Source: Amycolatopsis sp. CA-126428
GTDB taxonomy: Bacteria; Actinomycetota; Actinomycetes; Mycobacteriales; Pseudonocardiaceae
DNA: 64,000 nt
NCBI RefSeq assembly: GCF_002904335.1
Contig: NZ_PPHF01000127.1
Location: 1 to 64,000, forward strand
Reading direction: 5' to 3'
In this document: positions 54,157 through 63,245 of the stretch, piece after piece
How positions within the stretch are numbered: the first letter of the stretch is position 1
Layout of the letters: the number at the start of each line of letters is the position of its first letter
Translations under genes and position numbers: made by a program
Notes under the pieces: generated by a model
Seen by the model: only the letters and a program-made list of their open reading frames with translations
What the model was told of the DNA's origin: nothing
The model's database searches: none

Positions 54157-55911
54157 TCAGGCCTCGGTGTGGCCGAGCAGCGGCCGCGGCACGAACCGGG
54201 CCGCGGGGTCGAGCATCGTGCCGAGTTCGAGCACGACGAGTTCGTTGGCACCGGCCCGGACGACCGGGCGCGGCACGTACAGCGTCCGTTGCGGACCGCG
54301 CCGCCAGTACCGGCCGAGCGCGAACCCGTTGAGCCACACGACGCCCTTGCCCCACTCCCCGGTGTCGAGGAACAGGTCGGCGGGCTCGTCGACGTCGATG
54401 TCGGCGCGCAGCAGCACCGGTCCGGCCACCGCACCCGTGACCGACGATGGCGACGAGGGCCGCAGCGACGGCAGCGCGGCCAGGTCGAGCGGCAGGACGT
54501 CCCAGCCGGTCAGCGGCTCGCCGTGCAGCGCCGCCCCGCCGATGATGCCCTTCGCCTCGCCGATGCGCGGGCCGTAGTCGACGCGGCCTTGGTCCTCGAC
54601 CAGCACCAGCAGCTCGCCGCGGGCGCGCGGCAGCGGGATGGCTCGCTCGTGGTGGTCCCGGCTGAGCGTGCCCACCAGGTCGCCGTCGAAGAACACCGTG
54701 GCGCGGTCGCGGACCTCGCCGAAGGTCAGCACGCCGGGCCGCTCCCCCTCGACGGTCGTGCGCAGCAGCGCGAGCTGCGGCATCGGCGTCAGGTCGTCGA
54801 ACGCGGGCAGGTCCTCGTGGAACTCCCAGGTGCCCCAGCGGTCCGGCGCGTCGAGCAGCCGGACGGGGTCGCCGAGCACGCCGGCCGGGGTCGGCGCGGG
54901 CCGCGCGGGCGGCGGAACCGTGTCGGGCACCTTGTGGTAGCGGGCGATCACGTCGCGGAAGGCGTGGTACTTCGGCGTCGGGTCGCCGGCTTCGTCCAGC
55001 GGCGCGTCGTAGTCGTAGGAGGTGATCAGCGGCTGGTAGACGCCCTTGTCGTTGGCGCCGTTGGTGAGGCCGAAGTTGGTGCCGCCGTGGAACATGTAGA
55101 GGTTGACCGACGCGCCCGCGGCGAGCAGCGCGTCGAGCTCCGCCGCCGAGTCCGCGGCCGGCGTCTTGTGGTGGTGCGCGCCCCAGTGGTCGAACCAGCC
55201 GTTCCAGAACTCGCTGCACATCAGCGGCCCGGCCGGCTGGTGCGCGCGCAGGATCGCCAGCCGCGCCTCGGCGCCGGAGCCGAACGACGCGGTGCGGTGC
55301 AGCCCGTCGAGGCTGCCCGCTTCCAGCATTTCCGGCGTCGGCTGGTCCACTGTGGTCAGTGGCACGGTGACGCCGGAGTCGCGCGTGTGCTCGGCAAGCG
55401 CTTTCAGGTAGCGCTTGTCGTCGCCGAACGCGCCGTATTCGTTCTCCACCTGGACCAGCAGCACCGGTCCGCCGCGGTCGACCTGGTGCGGGACGACGAC
55501 CTCGTACACCTTCGTCAGGTACTCGCGGACGGCGTCCAGGTACTTCGGCTCGTACCGGCGCACCCCGACCGACGGGTCGCGGAACAGCCACGCCGGCAGC
55601 CCGCCGTTGTCCCACTCGGCGCAGATGTACGGGCCGGGCCGCACGATCGCGTACATCCCGGCGTCGGCGACGAGCCGCAGGAAGCGGTCGAGGTCGAGGC
55701 CGCCCGACAGGTCGAACGCGCCGGGTTCGGGGGCGTGCGCGTTCCACGCCACGTACGTCTCGATGGTGTTGAGCCCCATCCGCCGGGCCTTGTCGATCCG
55801 GTCGGCCCACAGGTCCGGGTGCACCCGGAAGTAGTGCAGGGCACCGGACAGGATGCGGAACGGGCGCCCGTCGAGCAGGAAGTCGTGCTCCCCGATGGCG
55901 AACTCAGGCAT
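54157..55911 (-). CDS. GH35 beta-galactosidase
   Basis: A 584-residue enzyme without signal peptide, so probably cytoplasmic. GH35 features: FLLDGRPFRILSGALHYFRV at the N-terminus (20 residues), RPGPYICAEWDNGG, acid/base Glu158 in VENEYG and nucleophile Glu234 in CSEFWNGWFDHWG, then GGTNFG. Hydrolyses terminal beta-galactose from oligosaccharides. It overlaps the GH51 stop by 8 nt. Confidence 0.92.
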   Translation of the reverse strand: MPEFAIGEHDFLLDGRPFRILSGALHYFRVHPDLWADRIDKARRMGLNTIETYVAWNAHAPEPGAFDLSGGLDLDRFLRLVADAGMYAIVRPGPYICAEWDNGGLPAWLFRDPSVGVRRYEPKYLDAVREYLTKVYEVVVPHQVDRGGPVLLVQVENEYGAFGDDKRYLKALAEHTRDSGVTVPLTTVDQPTPEMLEAGSLDGLHRTASFGSGAEARLAILRAHQPAGPLMCSEFWNGWFDHWGAHHHKTPAADSAAELDALLAAGASVNLYMFHGGTNFGLTNGANDKGVYQPLITSYDYDAPLDEAGDPTPKYHAFRDVIARYHKVPDTVPPPARPAPTPAGVLGDPVRLLDAPDRWGTWEFHEDLPAFDDLTPMPQLALLRTTVEGERPGVLTFGEVRDRATVFFDGDLVGTLSRDHHERAIPLPRARGELLVLVEDQGRVDYGPRIGEAKGIIGGAALHGEPLTGWDVLPLDLAALPSLRPSSPSSVTGAVAGPVLLRADIDVDEPADLFLDTGEWGKGVVWLNGFALGRYWRRGPQRTLYVPRPVVRAGANELVVLELGTMLDPAARFVPRPLLGHTEA

Positions 55912-57457
55912 CCGGGGCCGCCTGCGGGGTCAGCTGGAGCACGGTCCAGGACAAGGGTGGCAGTGTCACGGTGATGGTGGTCCCCCCGGGATCGGACGTC
56001 GCGACCGTGCCGGGTAGCGGCACCGGCCGGACCGGTTGTGCGTCGGCGGTGTTCACGGTGTGGCGGGTCTCGCCGTCCGGTGTGGTCAGGGTTTCGGCGG
56101 CGTAGACGCCGAACCGGGCGCCGCGCAGGCGGATCCGGACTTCGGTCGGGGACGCCGTGGCGCGGTTGGTCAGGAACACCGCGCCGCGCCCGGAGTCCTC
56201 GACCGTCGCGGCGGCGTCGACGAGGCCGACTTCGCCGTGCTGCGCGGTGCGCAGCCGCTCGCCTTCGACGGCCAGGCGCAGGCTCGCCCCGCCGGCCAGC
56301 GCGGCGACCTGCCGGAACGGGTGGAACGTCGTCTGCCGCCACGCCGGGCCGCCGGGCTCGGAGCGGATCGGCGCGATGACGTTCACCAGCTGGGCCTGGT
56401 TCGCCATGGTGACGCGGTCGACGTTGCGCAGCAGGGAGCTCAGCAGCGAGCCGACGACGACCGCGTCGGTGACGGTGTAGGTGTCCTCGATGATCCGCGG
56501 GTGCTCCCGCCAGCCGCCCGCGGCGAGCTCCGCCTGGTCGACCTCGTTCCAGCGGCGCAGGTCCCAGACGTTCCACTCGTCGACGCTGATCCCGATCTTC
56601 TTGTCGAGCCCCAGCTCGTCGAGGGTTTCGTCGATGACCCCGGCCGTGGTGGCGATGTAGTCGTCCAGCGCGGCCGCGCTGGCCAGGTAGCTGTCGGTGT
56701 CGCCGTGCAGCTCCTGGTAGTAGGCGTGCAGCGAGATGTGGTCGACCAGTTCCGCGGTGTGGCGCAGCACCGTGCGCTCCCACGAGCCGAACGTCGGCAT
56801 GTCGGCGTGCGAGCTGCCCGCGACGACCAGCTCGACGCCGGGGTCGATCATCCGCATGAGGCGGGCGGTCTCGGCGGCCAGGCGGCCGTACTCGTCGGCC
56901 GTCTTGTGGCCTATCTGCCACGGGCCGTCCATCTCGTTGCCCAGGCACCACAGCTTGAACCCGAACGGGCGGTCGGCGCCGTTCGCGCGCCGCCGCTCGC
57001 TCAGTTCCGTGCCGTCGGCGTGGTTGCAGTACTCCAGGACGTCGGCGGCTTCCTGGACGCCGCGGGTGCCGAGGTTGACGGCGTACATCACCTCGGCACC
57101 CGCGGCTTCGGCCCACGCGACGAATTCGTGCAGGCCGAAGCGGTTGGACTCCACGCTGTGCCACGCCGGGTCCAGCCGGACCGGCCGGGTCGCGGCCGGG
57201 CCGACGCCGTCTTCCCAGCGGTAGCCGGAGACGAAGTTGCCACCGGGGTAGCGGAGCACGGTGGGACCGAGTTCCCGGACCAGCTCCAGCACGTCGCCGC
57301 GGAACCCGCGATCGTCCGATGTGGCGTGACCGGGCTCGTACAGTCCGGTGTAGACGGACCGGCCCATGTGCTCGACGAACGAGCCGAAGAGGCGACGCGG
57401 GACCCTGCCGATGACCTGGGCAGGGTCGCCGACGTCACCTTCGATGTGGACGGTCAT
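55904..57457 (-). CDS. GH51 alpha-L-arabinofuranosidase
   Basis: A 517-residue cytoplasmic-type enzyme. GH51 signatures: GSFVEHMGRSVYTGLYEP, LRYPGGNFVSGYRWEDG (both in order), acid/base Glu175 in CLGNEMDGPW and nucleophile Glu294 in SVDEWNVWD, followed by a C-terminal beta domain. Removes arabinofuranose side chains. Overlaps the upstream binding-protein stop by 4 nt. Confidence 0.93.
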   Translation of the reverse strand: MTVHIEGDVGDPAQVIGRVPRRLFGSFVEHMGRSVYTGLYEPGHATSDDRGFRGDVLELVRELGPTVLRYPGGNFVSGYRWEDGVGPAATRPVRLDPAWHSVESNRFGLHEFVAWAEAAGAEVMYAVNLGTRGVQEAADVLEYCNHADGTELSERRRANGADRPFGFKLWCLGNEMDGPWQIGHKTADEYGRLAAETARLMRMIDPGVELVVAGSSHADMPTFGSWERTVLRHTAELVDHISLHAYYQELHGDTDSYLASAAALDDYIATTAGVIDETLDELGLDKKIGISVDEWNVWDLRRWNEVDQAELAAGGWREHPRIIEDTYTVTDAVVVGSLLSSLLRNVDRVTMANQAQLVNVIAPIRSEPGGPAWRQTTFHPFRQVAALAGGASLRLAVEGERLRTAQHGEVGLVDAAATVEDSGRGAVFLTNRATASPTEVRIRLRGARFGVYAAETLTTPDGETRHTVNTADAQPVRPVPLPGTVATSDPGGTTITVTLPPLSWTVLQLTPQAAPDA

Positions 57458-58794
57458 CCCGCGCTGACCGTGAAGCCCTGCTGGTTGCCGTAGTCCACGA
57501 TGGCCTGCTGCCAGGCCGCCAGCCCCGCGTCGAGCGGGGTGGCGTTCAGGTAGGCCTTGCCGGCGGTGTCGCTGAAGACACTGTTGGCGTAGGTCTGGTA
57601 CGGCAGGTAGGTCCAGCCCGGCGCCACGTCCTTCGACGCCTGGGTCAGCACCTGGTTGATCTTCTGGCCGCCGAAGTACGGCACGGCCTCGTCGACGAAG
57701 GCGGGCGAGGTCAGGTCGGCCGTGGTGGACGGGAAGCCGCCGCTCTTGATGAACGGCTGGACACCGCCGGCGTGGTTGAGCCAGCGCACGAAACCCGCGG
57801 CCAGGGCCGGGTTCTTGCTCTGCTTGACCACGGACTGGGCGCTGCCGCCGTTCTCCGAGGTCACCGGCTTGCCGTCGTAGGTCGGCATCGGCGCGACGGC
57901 CCACTTGCCACTGCCGCCGGGCACCGAGGAGATGAAGTTGCCCGGCATCCAGGCGCCGGTGACCAGGGACGAGATGGTGCCGTCACCGAGGGCGCGGAAC
58001 CAGTCGTCGGACCACTCCTTGACCGGGGCGAGCAGCTTGCCCTGGATCAGCTGGTCCCACATCGCGGTCCACTTCTTGGCGCCCGCGTCGGCGAGGTTGA
58101 CCTTGACGTTCCGGCCGTCGACGGTGAACGGGTGGCCGCCGGCCTGCCAGATCATGCTCAGCACGGCCCCGGGGTCACCGGTGTCCGAGGTGATGTACTT
58201 GGTGGGGTCGGCGGTGTGCAGCTTCTTCGCCGCGTCGATGTACTCGGCCCAGGTCTTCGGCACGGCGATGCCGTTCTTGTCGAAGACCTCTTTATTGTAG
58301 AACAGGGCCATCGGGCCGGAGTCCTGCGGAAGGCCGTAGATCCCGTTGCCGTTCTTGACCTGCGCCCACGTCGAGGCGCTGTAGTCCTTTTCGAACGAGC
58401 CGAAGCCGAACTGGTTGAGGTCGGCCAGTGAATCGGTCAACGCGAACTGCGGGAGGGCGTAGTACTCGATCTGGGCGACGTCGGGGGCACCCGAGCCGGC
58501 CTTGATCGCGTTCTGGAGCTTGGTGTACTCCTCCTTGTTGGTGCCCGCGTTGACGTAGTTGACCTTGACGTTCGGGTATTCCTTCTGGAACGCGGCCACC
58601 TGGTCCTTGGCCGACGGGGTCCAGCTCCAGTACGTGATCTCGCCGCCGGCCTTCAGCGCGGCGTCGACGGAGTCCTGGGTGCCGGTGGCGGCGGCGGGCG
58701 CGGAGGACGAACCCCCGGAGGAGCAGCCCACCGCCAGTGCGGCGGCCAGTGCCACGACGGCGGCCGCCTTGGCGCGAGTGCGGAATCTTGACAT
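57454..58794 (-). CDS. ABC sugar-binding lipoprotein
   Basis: A 446-residue extracellular solute-binding protein family 1 member. Signal peptide and lipobox LAVGC (Cys24), then TYWSWTPSAKDQVAAFQKEYPNVKV (quoted only as YWSW...EYPNVKV), the usual carbohydrate-binding start. It should capture oligosaccharides for the two permeases upstream. ATG 58794 is used; a GTG at 58809 is in frame. No ATPase gene is present; a shared MsiK-type ATPase probably energises uptake. Confidence 0.92.
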   Translation of the reverse strand: MSRFRTRAKAAAVVALAAALAVGCSSGGSSSAPAAATGTQDSVDAALKAGGEITYWSWTPSAKDQVAAFQKEYPNVKVNYVNAGTNKEEYTKLQNAIKAGSGAPDVAQIEYYALPQFALTDSLADLNQFGFGSFEKDYSASTWAQVKNGNGIYGLPQDSGPMALFYNKEVFDKNGIAVPKTWAEYIDAAKKLHTADPTKYITSDTGDPGAVLSMIWQAGGHPFTVDGRNVKVNLADAGAKKWTAMWDQLIQGKLLAPVKEWSDDWFRALGDGTISSLVTGAWMPGNFISSVPGGSGKWAVAPMPTYDGKPVTSENGGSAQSVVKQSKNPALAAGFVRWLNHAGGVQPFIKSGGFPSTTADLTSPAFVDEAVPYFGGQKINQVLTQASKDVAPGWTYLPYQTYANSVFSDTAGKAYLNATPLDAGLAAWQQAIVDYGNQQGFTVSAG

Positions 58795-58828
58795 CGAGTG
58801 TCCCTTCACGGCGGTGTGACGGCGGGTG

Positions 58829-59707
58829 TTACTGCTTAACGCTTCCGGCGCTCAGCCCGGACTGCCAGAACCGTTGCATGAGCAGGAAAGCGACGACGAG
58901 GGGAATGATGGTGAGCAACGACCCGGTGAGGACCAGGTTGAAGATCGGCTGGGCGCCGGCGCCGTTCGCCTGGGCGCTCCACTGGTTGAGCCCGACGGTC
59001 AGCGGGTACCACTTCGGCTCGCTGAGCATGATCAGCGGCAGGAAGTAGTTGTTCCACGTCTGCACCATCGTGAACAGCGCGACGGTGATGATCCCGGGGA
59101 CCAGCTGGCGCAGCGTCACGGTGAGGAAGATCCGGATCTCCCCGGCGCCGTCGATCCGCGCCGCTTCCAGCAGCTCGTCGGGGATGGCGTCGGCGGCGTA
59201 GACCCAGATCAGGTACAGGCCGAACGGGCTGATCAGCGACGGGATGAGGACCGCCAGCGGCGTGTTGGTCAGCCCGAGCTTGCTGAACATCAGGAACGTC
59301 GGCACGGCCAGCGCCGTCGGCGGCACGGCCACGGCCCCGAGGACCACGGCGAACACCGAGCGGCGGCCGGGGAAGCGGTACTTGGCCAGCCCGTAGCCCG
59401 CGGCCGTGGCGAGGATCGTCGCGCCGCCGGCCCCGACCACGACGTACAGCAGGGTATTCCCGAGCCAGCGGAAGAAGATCCCGCCGTTGTAGGTGAACGT
59501 CTGGCCGATGTTGTCGAACAGCGCGAACGTGCCGCCGAAGGACAGTCCCGACGTCGAGAACAGCGCCGGCTGGGTCTTGCTCGCGTTGATCACCAGCCAC
59601 ACCAGGGGAACCAGGGTGTAGAGCAGGTAGAGCGCCATGAAGCCGGTGAGGACACGCGACTTGCGGGGGTTGGTCACCGAGAACTGCGTCTTCGAAAGCA
59701 CAGCCAC
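58829..59707 (-). CDS. Sugar ABC permease, MalG-like
   Basis: A 292-residue permease with six hydrophobic segments and the EAA loop EAARIDGAGEIRIFLTVTL. Typical CUT1 inner subunit. GTG start at 59707, one base after the MalF-like stop, so tightly coupled. Confidence 0.93.
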   Translation of the reverse strand: MAVLSKTQFSVTNPRKSRVLTGFMALYLLYTLVPLVWLVINASKTQPALFSTSGLSFGGTFALFDNIGQTFTYNGGIFFRWLGNTLLYVVVGAGGATILATAAGYGLAKYRFPGRRSVFAVVLGAVAVPPTALAVPTFLMFSKLGLTNTPLAVLIPSLISPFGLYLIWVYAADAIPDELLEAARIDGAGEIRIFLTVTLRQLVPGIITVALFTMVQTWNNYFLPLIMLSEPKWYPLTVGLNQWSAQANGAGAQPIFNLVLTGSLLTIIPLVVAFLLMQRFWQSGLSAGSVKQ

Positions 59708-59708
59708 G

Positions 59709-60635
59709 TCACATCTCCTTCCGGGAGCCGCGCAGCTGCACGACGTAGGCGATGACCGCGGTGATCACGCCCATCACGATCGCGACGGTGGCGGAGTAGT
59801 TGTACTGCTGCCCGTTGAAGGAAAGGTTGTACGCGTACATGTTCGGCGTGTAGAAGGTGCCGATCGTGTTCGGTACCAGGTTGCGCATGATGTTCGGCTC
59901 GTTGAACAGCTGGAAGCTGCCGATGATCGAGAAGATCGTCGCGACCACGATGGCGCCCCGGATGGCGGGGAGCTTGACGGACAGGATCGTGCGGAACGTC
60001 CCGGCGCCGTCGATCGCGGCCGCCTCGAACAGTTCCTTGGGGATCACCTTCAGCGCGGAGTAGAAGATGAGCATGTTGTAGCCGGCGAACTCCCACGTGA
60101 CGATGTTCCCGATCGACGTGAGCAGCCAGCTCGGCGACAACGGCGCTATCGCGGTGCCGAACAGGTGGTTGAAGTCGGCCGCGAGTCCGAAGTGGTCACC
60201 GTAGATGAAGCCCCACATCAGCGCGGCGACCACGGCGGGGACCGCGTACGGCAGGAAGATCACGATCCGGAAGAACCCGGCGGCGTGCAGCCGGGCGCTG
60301 TCAATCGCCAGCGCCGCGATCAGCGCGAGCACCAGCATGATCGGCACCTGCACGGCGAGGAACACCAGCACCCGCCGGAAGGCCTCCCAGAACTTCGGGT
60401 CGCCGAAGACCTGGGCGTAGTTGTCGGCGCCGACGAACACGGTGCCGCCGAAGAAGGCCTGGTCGCGGAAGAGGCTGAGCACGAACGCGTACACGACCGG
60501 CGCGATGAAGGTCAGCGCGAACACCAGCATGAACGGGGCGACGAAGAGCCAGCCCCGCCATTTCCGCCGCGGCCGGCGGGCCGCGGGCGCCCGGCGCGCC
60601 GGCACCGGGGCGGGCGGAGCCGCTGTGGACGTCAT
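59709..60635 (-). CDS. Sugar ABC permease, MalF-like
   Basis: A 308-residue CUT1 permease with six hydrophobic segments, Ala/Pro/Arg-rich N-terminal tail and the EAA loop EAAAIDGAGTFRTILSVKLP. First gene of the catabolic operon. ATG 60635. The two LacI operators lie 45 and 80 bp upstream. The frame is open far upstream through the tandem-repeat region, but that is not coding. Confidence 0.93.
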   Translation of the reverse strand: MTSTAAPPAPVPARRAPAARRPRRKWRGWLFVAPFMLVFALTFIAPVVYAFVLSLFRDQAFFGGTVFVGADNYAQVFGDPKFWEAFRRVLVFLAVQVPIMLVLALIAALAIDSARLHAAGFFRIVIFLPYAVPAVVAALMWGFIYGDHFGLAADFNHLFGTAIAPLSPSWLLTSIGNIVTWEFAGYNMLIFYSALKVIPKELFEAAAIDGAGTFRTILSVKLPAIRGAIVVATIFSIIGSFQLFNEPNIMRNLVPNTIGTFYTPNMYAYNLSFNGQQYNYSATVAIVMGVITAVIAYVVQLRGSRKEM

Positions 60636-60679
60636 CGTCTCTCCGAGTGATCGCTGCGCCGGGACTGGACCCGGCGGGA

Positions 60680-60693
60680 TGTTTACGTCAACA
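60680..60693. promoter_or_regulatory. LacI operator 1
   Basis: TGTTTACGTCAACA, the reverse complement of operator 2. LacI-type site in the spacer between the transporter operon and lacI. Confidence 0.85.
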
Positions 60694-60714
60694 TTGAACG
60701 GCCGCAGAGTAACT

Positions 60715-60728
60715 TGTTGACGTAAACA
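60715..60728. promoter_or_regulatory. LacI operator 2
   Basis: TGTTGACGTAAACA, reverse complement of operator 1, centres 35 bp apart. Expected to repress both directions. Confidence 0.85.
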
Positions 60729-60752
60729 TGTCCAGGACACCGAGGAGTGACC

Positions 60753-61802
60753 GTGCCGCGCCAGACAGCGACCTCGTCCGCATCCGGCCACGCCGCCCGG
60801 CGCCGGGGGCCGTCGATGGCGGACGTGGCCCGCGAGGCGGGTGTGTCGGGCCAGACGGTTTCCCGGGTCGCCAACGGGAAGACGAACGTCGACGACGCCA
60901 CGCGCGAGCGCGTCCTGGCCGCGATGCGCCGGGTCGGCTACCGGCCGAACAGCGCCGCCCGCGCCCTGCGCAACGGCCAGTTCCGCAGCATCGGCGTGAT
61001 CATTTCGGCGCTGCCGACGTTCGGCAACAGCCGCACGCTCGACGCCATCGCGGCCGCGGTCGTCCCGGAGGGGTTCTCGATCATCTTGATGCCGGTGACG
61101 CGCCCGACGCAGGGCGAGGTGACGGGGGCGTTCAGCACGTTGAACGAGCAGGCCGTCGACGGCGTGATCATCTTGATCGAGCAGCACCAGCTCGACCAAA
61201 GCGAGATCGAACTGCCGCACGGGCTCCCGGTGGTGGTGATCGATTCCAGCGCCCGCTACGACTACCCGGTGGTGGACAACGACCAGGCCGACGGAGCCGC
61301 CAGGGCGACCAGCCACCTGCTTTCGCTGGGACACTCGACGGTCTGGCACATCGCGGGCCCACCGCAGTCCTATTCGGCCGAGCGCCGCCGGAAGTCGTGG
61401 CAGGCCACTTTGGAGCGGGCAGGCCGCACGGTACCCCCGGTCGTGGTCGGCGACTGGTCCCCGGAGTCGGGCTACCAGGCGGGCTTGCGCTTGGCGGCGG
61501 ACCCCGCGGTGACGGCGGTGTTCGCGGCCAATGACCAGATGGCGCTGGGCCTGCTGCGCGCGCTTCACGAGACCGGTCGCGGAGTGCCGTCGGAGGTGAG
61601 CGTGGTCGGCTTCGACGACATGGAGGAGTCGGCCCACTTCTGGCCCCCGCTGACGACGATCCGCCAGTCCTTCGAGGCGGTGGGCCGCCACGCGGTGGAG
61701 GCCCTGCTGACCGAAATCGAGACGGGTGCGGAAGCCGGGGAGCCGGTGCTGCTCCCGACGGAGCTGGTCATCCGGTCGAGCACGGCTCCGCCTCGCGCTT
61801 GA
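60753..61802 (+). CDS. LacI-family repressor
   Basis: A 349-residue repressor. Helix-turn-helix MADVAREAGVSGQTVSRVAN near residue 22-41, hinge, then a periplasmic-binding-like sugar-sensing domain (FAANDQMALGLLRAL, VVGFDDMEES). GTG 60753 is preferred because GAGGAG lies 5-6 nt upstream; GTG 60747 is in frame. Divergent from the permease gene and almost surely the operon repressor, with the imported oligosaccharide or its product as inducer. Confidence 0.93.
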   Translation: MPRQTATSSASGHAARRRGPSMADVAREAGVSGQTVSRVANGKTNVDDATRERVLAAMRRVGYRPNSAARALRNGQFRSIGVIISALPTFGNSRTLDAIAAAVVPEGFSIILMPVTRPTQGEVTGAFSTLNEQAVDGVIILIEQHQLDQSEIELPHGLPVVVIDSSARYDYPVVDNDQADGAARATSHLLSLGHSTVWHIAGPPQSYSAERRRKSWQATLERAGRTVPPVVVGDWSPESGYQAGLRLAADPAVTAVFAANDQMALGLLRALHETGRGVPSEVSVVGFDDMEESAHFWPPLTTIRQSFEAVGRHAVEALLTEIETGAEAGEPVLLPTELVIRSSTAPPRA

Positions 61803-61891
61803 GCCCGGAATTGTCGGTGCCCGCTGATAGCGTGGAAAACGGGGGGCGCCCCCGCGGGCCGGGTTATGAGGCGCCCGGCCACTGGCGAAGC

Positions 61892-62120
61892 GAGCGGCAA
61901 GCAGGCGGGCCGGCCGAGGGCGCGAACGAGCGACAAGCGGACGAGGCGACCGACCGGCCGGCCGCACGAAACGAGCGGCGAGCAGGCGGGCGGCCGAGGG
62001 CGCGAACGAGCGGCAGGCGGCGAAGGCGGCTGGGGGCGCGAAGTGAGCGGCAAGCGGGCGGGGTGGCCGGCCGGGCACACAAAACGAGCGGCAGGCAGGC
62101 GAGGCGCCCTGCCGGGTGCG
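61892..62120. repeat. Degenerate 35-45-bp tandem repeat
   Basis: Six imperfect units, each starting GAGCGRC, at 61892, 61928, 61973, 62008, 62045 and 62086. Common core GAGCGGCAAGCAGGCGGGC and a GAGGGCGCGAA-like end. No gene is supported across it; long minus-strand frames here are made of the repeat. It occupies most of the gap between lacI and the small membrane protein. Confidence 0.7.
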
Positions 62121-62289
62121 CGAAGCGGGCCGTGCGGGTGGCTGGGCGGGCCGGGAGTGAGATGCGTGCGAAAGGTCGTTTCAGGCGGGCGGGGCGGGGG
62201 AATTACCGGCCACCAAGCCGGGATCTCCGGTACCGCGAACGTCGCAGTGGTGTGGACCATTCGGCCGCACCCGCGGAAACGAGGCCGTC

Positions 62290-62475
62290 ATGCTCGCCAT
62301 TCTCGCCGCCGTGCTCTTCGGGCTTGCCCTGCTCATGGAGCTGGCCGGGTTCGGGCTGGGCCCGGTGATCACCACCGGGACCCTCACCACCGCCGGGCTG
62401 TTGTGCGTTGCCCTGCACCTGGCCGGGGTGGCCACCGACCGCTCGCGGTTCACCCGGCGGCGGCGCCGTCGCTGA
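62290..62475 (+). CDS. Small membrane protein
   Basis: A 61-residue protein with two hydrophobic helices (about 2-24 and 28-47) and a strongly basic tail RSRFTRRRRRR. ATG 62290 behind GAGG. Function unknown. Its end overlaps the converging oxidoreductase gene by 26 nt. Confidence 0.6.
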   Translation: MLAILAAVLFGLALLMELAGFGLGPVITTGTLTTAGLLCVALHLAGVATDRSRFTRRRRRR

Positions 62476-63088
62476 CTCGCCTCAGCACCTGCGCGAACAC
62501 CTCCGGCGACTGGGCTCCCGACACGCCGTACCGCTCCTCGATCACGAAGAACGGTACGCCGGACGCGCCGAGGGCGCGGGCCTGCTCGCCGTCCGCCGCT
62601 ACTTCTGCTTCGTACGCGTCGGACTCGAGCACGGCTCGCGCCTCGTCGGCGTCCAGGCCCGCTTCGGCCGCCAGCTCCACCAGGGAATCGTGGTCGAACA
62701 GCGAGCGCCGCTCGGTGAAGTGCGCTCGGTAGAACCGGTCGATGACCGCGTCGGCCACTCCGCGCTCCTCCGCGAGGTGGACCAGGCGGTGGCCGTCGAC
62801 CGTGTTGCCCATGTGGACGCCGTCGAGGTGGTACTCGAGGCCGTCGGCGGCCGCGCGGTCCTCCATCTGGGCTTCCATCGCGTCCGCTTCTTCCAGTGTC
62901 CGGCCGTACTTCTCGGCCAGCACCTCGCGGGTCGGCCGCGAAGTGCCGCGGGGGAACGACGGGTCGAGCTGGAACGAGTGGTGCACCACCTCGACGTCGA
63001 CGCCGGTTTCGGCCACCGCCCGCTCGAAGCGGCGTTTGCCGAGATAGCACCAGGGACAGACCAGATCGGACCAGATGTCTACGCGCAC
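62450..63088 (-). CDS. DsbA-family oxidoreductase (FrnE-like)
   Basis: A 212-residue thioredoxin-fold protein of the FrnE/2-hydroxychromene isomerase-like type. CPWC at 11-14 in SDLVCPWCYLGKRR and the cis-Pro loop GASGVPFFVI are intact. No signal peptide, so cytoplasmic. Likely a thiol-disulphide oxidoreductase. Confidence 0.88.
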   Translation of the reverse strand: MRVDIWSDLVCPWCYLGKRRFERAVAETGVDVEVVHHSFQLDPSFPRGTSRPTREVLAEKYGRTLEEADAMEAQMEDRAAADGLEYHLDGVHMGNTVDGHRLVHLAEERGVADAVIDRFYRAHFTERRSLFDHDSLVELAAEAGLDADEARAVLESDAYEAEVAADGEQARALGASGVPFFVIEERYGVSGAQSPEVFAQVLRRVSDGAAAG

Positions 63089-63245
63089 GAAACCACGCTA
63101 ACCGAAGGGGCGCCGCGCACTTCAAGGTAACCGGCGGCCACCTGCGGACAGTGACATCCGGGGCTTCGCCCCGGGCCGGGGGCTCCGCCACCCGGAACCC
63201 CCAAAAGAAGCCAGACCTCCGGCGCGCCGAAGCTAGGGTGGGCCG

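Noticed and set aside
60636-62078. Minus-strand extension upstream of the MalF-like permease
   Set aside because: It crosses the LacI operators, lies antisense to lacI and ends in the tandem repeats, with low-complexity Ala/Arg/Pro composition.
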